From: Pedobacter sp. WC2423 | Lineage (GTDB): Bacteria; Bacteroidota; Bacteroidia; Sphingobacteriales; Sphingobacteriaceae | Length of the DNA: 64,000 nt | Direction of reading: 5' to 3' | NCBI RefSeq assembly: GCF_040822065.1 | Contig: NZ_CP162005.1 | Span: forward strand, 5,208,001 to 5,272,000 | Shown here: positions 61,264 to 64,000 of the stretch, piece after piece | Position numbering within the stretch: position 1 is the first letter of the stretch | Layout of the letters: each line of letters begins with the position of its first letter | Notes under the pieces: model-generated | The model's database searches: none | Told to the model about the DNA's origin: nothing | What the model saw: only the letters and a program-made list of their open reading frames with translations | Translations under genes and position numbers: made by a program

Positions 61264-61869
61264 CTAATATTTATAAAGTATCAGCAGCAGCAATAATAAA
61301 TTTTGCTGTTGTTTTTCCAATAGTTCTCTCAATTTTTGAAAACCGTAAGTCAAATGATTTTTAACTGTTTTAACAGATATATTCATTTGTGTTGCGATTT
61401 CCTGTTGTTTTAATTTTCCAAAACGGCTCAAATACATTACTTCTCTGCATTTTGGAGGTAAAATAGCCATTGCATCCTCCAGGCTATTGAGTAAAGATTC
61501 CTTTTTGGCACGTTGTTCACTTTCAATGTCCGGATCACTTTCCACGATCAGGTAAGCATTTTGCTTTCCATTGTTAATCTTTTCTTTTTTAATAAAGTTC
61601 AGAGAAGAGTTAATCACTGCTCTGGACAAATAACTTTTAATAGAATACTGAACTTTAAGCGCTCCGGCCAGTTTCCAGATCGTCAAAAACACATCATGTA
61701 CAATTTCCTCTGCAACCGGCGCTTGTCCAACGTAACGGTAGGCCAATGCAAACAGTCGTCTGTAATGTTCTTTATACAGTTTTTCAAAGGCCTTCCGATC
61801 ATGCATTTTCAGTGCTGCGATCAATGCCTGTTCTTCGTCCGGAAGAGAGTAGTTGTGTTCCTCGCTCAT
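61264..61869 (-). CDS. ECF sigma factor (FecI-like)
   Basis: 201 residues. Region 2 (AFEKLYKEHYRRLFALAYRY, EEIVHDVFLTIWK) and region 4 (LPPKCREVMYLSRFGKLKQQ, EIATQMNISVKTVKNHL) are clear. Drives the receptor operon in Fec-type systems. It follows the CHRD-like lipoprotein gene by seven bases and precedes fecR by 19, so the four-gene unit runs sigma, anti-sigma, receptor, lipoprotein. Confidence 0.92.
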   Translation of the reverse strand: MSEEHNYSLPDEEQALIAALKMHDRKAFEKLYKEHYRRLFALAYRYVGQAPVAEEIVHDVFLTIWKLAGALKVQYSIKSYLSRAVINSSLNFIKKEKINNGKQNAYLIVESDPDIESEQRAKKESLLNSLEDAMAILPPKCREVMYLSRFGKLKQQEIATQMNISVKTVKNHLTYGFQKLRELLEKQQQNLLLLLLILYKY

Positions 61870-61876
61870 CCGATCA

Positions 61877-62359
61877 TTATTTTTGCTTCAAGGTCAGATA
61901 TCCGGAAATGTCAGGTGAATCAGACACCGTATTCATAGCCACAAACCATAACCCTTTTAACAGGTTCCGTTCTTGCAGCGGATTTAAATTAACCCTGCCG
62001 GTAATTTCCAATGCGGAAATTTGTCCGTTGCTCTTGTATATTTCCCTGACCAGTTCTCCAACTGATCCTTTGGTACCGCTTCTCAGCGTAATTATTGTAG
62101 GCGCAATTTTTTCAAAATTAAGTGTATAGGTCAATTGCTTAGTACCTTCATCGTATGTCCCTTTTAGAATACCAGTGCCTTCGGAATTGGTATTCGTCCC
62201 TTTTTTATTAATTCTGGCTATGATTATATAACTTTTTACTGGCGGATTAATTTTAGTCTCCCCAGTTGATAATTCTTTCTTGCAGGAAACCGTGAATGCA
62301 ACCGCCAAAATTAAAATCACCCCTAAAACATTGTATAATCTTGATTTTCTAACCTTCAT
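61877..62359 (-). CDS. CHRD-like lipoprotein
   Basis: 160 residues with a lipoprotein signal (VILILAVAFTVSCKK, lipobox Cys near residue 26). The mature part follows the CHRD pattern: GTGILKGTYDEGTKQLTYTL, NFEKIAPTIITLRSGTKGSV and SPDISGYLTL, though the His-rich GPA loop of classic CHRD domains is lacking. Surface or periplasmic; function unknown. Placed directly before the sigma gene. Confidence 0.65.
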   Translation of the reverse strand: MKVRKSRLYNVLGVILILAVAFTVSCKKELSTGETKINPPVKSYIIIARINKKGTNTNSEGTGILKGTYDEGTKQLTYTLNFEKIAPTIITLRSGTKGSVGELVREIYKSNGQISALEITGRVNLNPLQERNLLKGLWFVAMNTVSDSPDISGYLTLKQK

Positions 62360-62408
62360 TGCATTTAATACAGGAGGCTAAATTACTAATTATAGCTTAA
62401 ATGAATTG

Positions 62409-63437
62409 TTAATTAAATCTAAATGTTCTCCTGCTCAGGAATCCATATTCCAAAGAACGTTTACTATGAAAATTCTTATAATAACCCAGTAGTGTAAATA
62501 AGACATATTTTCTGGTATTTAGTTTAATCCAGATATTGTCTTCAGACAGCTCATGTGCGGTTTTTTCGGCGTTAACCTTGTAAATTTCTGCTTCAGCAGC
62601 TGAAAGTGCTTTGGTATAAGGTTTATAAATATGCTTTGCCACCTTACGGTCCAGATAATAAGCGGATGAAGATAAACTATAGGCGTTGCCCTTAATATAC
62701 TGGAAATCGTGAAAATGATAAAAGACAAGATCAAAAGAAGCCTGTGTGTCCAGTTCTTTCCCCTTAATCTGTTTCTCTTTAGTCGTAAATTCATATTGCT
62801 GCACATTCCATGGAGCAACTCCGCCTCCGGTATTTTTTAATACATGGATGGTATCAAAACGGGTAGTCCAGTCATCAAGGTATTTCTGATCACCGAATTT
62901 GTTGTCTTCAAAACGATTAAAACACCAATCTATACAAGCATCTACCCACCAGTTCAATACTTCCATACCTGCCTGTGTATTTTTAAAAGTCATGAATTGT
63001 ACACAATAGATGCCGCTTGTTGAGGATTGATCATAACGTGGTGTATATCTGTGTTCGGTAATCAGCACAGATTTTTCACCCATTTCATTGATTAAACAAG
63101 CAGGATTACTGAAAAATAACAGATCTGCATCAATATAAGTACAATGATCCAATGCATATTTTTCAATACAATACTTAATGGTCGAGGATGCGCAGGTCCA
63201 GCAATATTCCCCTGCGGTACGGTCCGCTTTTATAGCTAACAGCCGATCATTTTCAAAGGTAAATAAGCTGATAATACTTGCATTCTTGAGTGCCATTTTT
63301 GTAAGCACATCAAAACAATAGTCATCAAAAGCGAAAATATACAAATGGAAATCCTCCGTTTGCTGTTCCAGTGAATTGTACATTGCAATTCCGCGGGAAA
63401 GATAAGTTGTATTAAATAAAGTGCAGAACTTAAGCAT
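62409..63437 (-). CDS. Glycosyltransferase, nucleotide-diphospho-sugar type
   Basis: 342 residues. GT-A-like fold: FCTLFNTTYLSRGIAMYNSL at the start, the DXD-type metal site in YIDADLLFFSNP near residue 100, and FGDQKYLDDW and GGGVAPWNVQQY later, as in GT8-like enzymes that act on surface polysaccharide. No signal peptide. It overlaps the methyltransferase gene by eight bases, pointing to one polysaccharide or lipid modification operon that extends past the window. Confidence 0.75.
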   Translation of the reverse strand: MLKFCTLFNTTYLSRGIAMYNSLEQQTEDFHLYIFAFDDYCFDVLTKMALKNASIISLFTFENDRLLAIKADRTAGEYCWTCASSTIKYCIEKYALDHCTYIDADLLFFSNPACLINEMGEKSVLITEHRYTPRYDQSSTSGIYCVQFMTFKNTQAGMEVLNWWVDACIDWCFNRFEDNKFGDQKYLDDWTTRFDTIHVLKNTGGGVAPWNVQQYEFTTKEKQIKGKELDTQASFDLVFYHFHDFQYIKGNAYSLSSSAYYLDRKVAKHIYKPYTKALSAAEAEIYKVNAEKTAHELSEDNIWIKLNTRKYVLFTLLGYYKNFHSKRSLEYGFLSRRTFRFN

Positions 63438-64000
63438 ACTGTGATTTATTTACGAAGTAAAATCCTTTGTTATAGCCTAGTGGTTGATGATCAATAGTAA
63501 TTACTGCTTCTCCCTCTACATAAGAAGGGAATTCACAGACAGTCTCATAATCAGCCTTGAAATGGTGCAAAAACCGCTCTTCCTGAAAAAACCAGGAAGG
63601 ATAAGCCGCTTTGTAAATTTCCGGGGGTACGATTTGCAGGGTTAACCGGTCATGCCTGCCATGATGAAAAGAAGTGCGGTCAAAAATCACAAAATCAAAA
63701 TCATAAGCGACCAGTTCTTTAAGAAAAAGATGTGGTTCAGGCAGATATTGAACAGAACTTGACAGTAAAATCAAGTCTGCCTGCTGTACGCGCAGACAGG
63801 CATCAATAGAGGGATAGAATTTTAAACGCTCATCTTCAAAATGTGCTCTGCCAGCAGTTACATAATGTTCCTGCTCCACTACATTCCAGCTCGCGCAGAT
63901 GTCTGTTCCGATCAGGTTTTTAGTTTGAAAGTAGGTACTGCCTAATGATCCTCCAAAATCAATAATATGAAGAGGTCTTTGCAGTATGGCGGCACTTCGC
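63430..64000 (-). CDS. Putative methyltransferase, TIGR04325-like (5' end outside window)
   Basis: The frame is open to the right edge. It includes the SAM-binding-like HIIDFGGSLGSTYFQ at about 63938-63970 followed by NLIGTDICASWNVVEQEHYV, then DLILLSSSVQYLPEPHLFLK, FVIFDRTSFHHGRHDRLTLQ and ending in KGFYFVNKSQYA. This is the LIC12133-type methyltransferase group found in polysaccharide clusters. The start lies outside the window; a GTG at 63879 is internal. Confidence 0.75.
   Translation of the reverse strand, partial: RSAAILQRPLHIIDFGGSLGSTYFQTKNLIGTDICASWNVVEQEHYVTAGRAHFEDERLKFYPSIDACLRVQQADLILLSSSVQYLPEPHLFLKELVAYDFDFVIFDRTSFHHGRHDRLTLQIVPPEIYKAAYPSWFFQEERFLHHFKADYETVCEFPSYVEGEAVITIDHQPLGYNKGFYFVNKSQYA

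Overview
The window reads as chromosome of a Bacteroidetes bacterium of the Sphingobacteriaceae type (Pedobacter-like). The evidence is the fused CcoN-CcoO cbb3 oxidase, the ECF sigma / FecR / TonB-receptor set with a CarbopepD-like domain, the lipoprotein signals, several TAnnTTTG promoter boxes, low GC and gene content. This is inferred from protein families; no rRNA or other marker gene is present, and I saw no tRNA, rRNA or CRISPR array.

Left part (0-17.5 kb): a low-oxygen respiration block. A PAS histidine kinase that keeps the heme-binding residues of rhizobial FixL (2868-4079) overlaps a receiver-Crp/Fnr fusion regulator (4069-5133). These are followed by an orphan lactate-dehydrogenase-like domain and hemN, then by a convergent operon on the minus strand for a cbb3 oxidase and its assembly factors (ccoI-ccoS-ccoNO-ccoQ-ccoP-ccoG-ccoH and a UreH/TauE-like membrane protein, 15319 down to 7046). 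Three TGA(C/T)-N4-(A/G)TCA boxes, at 2389, 5131 and 15391, lie upstream of these genes and suggest one compact FixL-J-K-like regulon. It also covers an uncharacterised 602-residue Cys-rich protein and a small membrane protein. A separate sensor kinase and ribB close this part.

Middle (17.6-40.6 kb): a LysR/MFS pair and a GntR-controlled TauE/DUF1634 pair. Next comes a TPP-riboswitch thiamine operon (thiS-thiC-TenI/ThiE-like-thiE-thiG-thiH), closed by a branched terminator and followed by fifteen GAAA repeats and a structured element. Then come small unknown genes, a large (alpha/alpha)6-type glycosidase, an NDH-2 / cytochrome bd block (ndh, cydA, cydB), and HAD, DUF763, VirJ-like, quinone-reductase-like and DUF3050 genes.

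Accessory part (40.6-54 kb): AT-rich. It holds gene remnants and a peptide/protein secretion island: a C39-peptidase ABC exporter and HlyD adaptor divergent from a 264-residue protein with a double-glycine leader. That protein is followed by three tandem secreted TPR-like paralogs, the middle one frameshifted. Further on are an ECF sigma factor, a YXWGXW-repeat protein and an IS3/IS150-type insertion sequence sitting exactly in the loop of a terminator hairpin. A miniature relic of the same ends sits in a second hairpin at 50.9 kb.

Right part (54-64 kb): cvfB, a DNA glycosylase, an MFS transporter and thioredoxin, then a sigma/FecR/TonB-receptor/DUF4249 uptake locus, a CHRD-like lipoprotein, a glycosyltransferase and a methyltransferase that runs off the right edge. 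The two most interesting systems are the condensed oxygen-sensing circuit (2.3-15.4 kb) and the double-glycine-leader island (41.4-48 kb).
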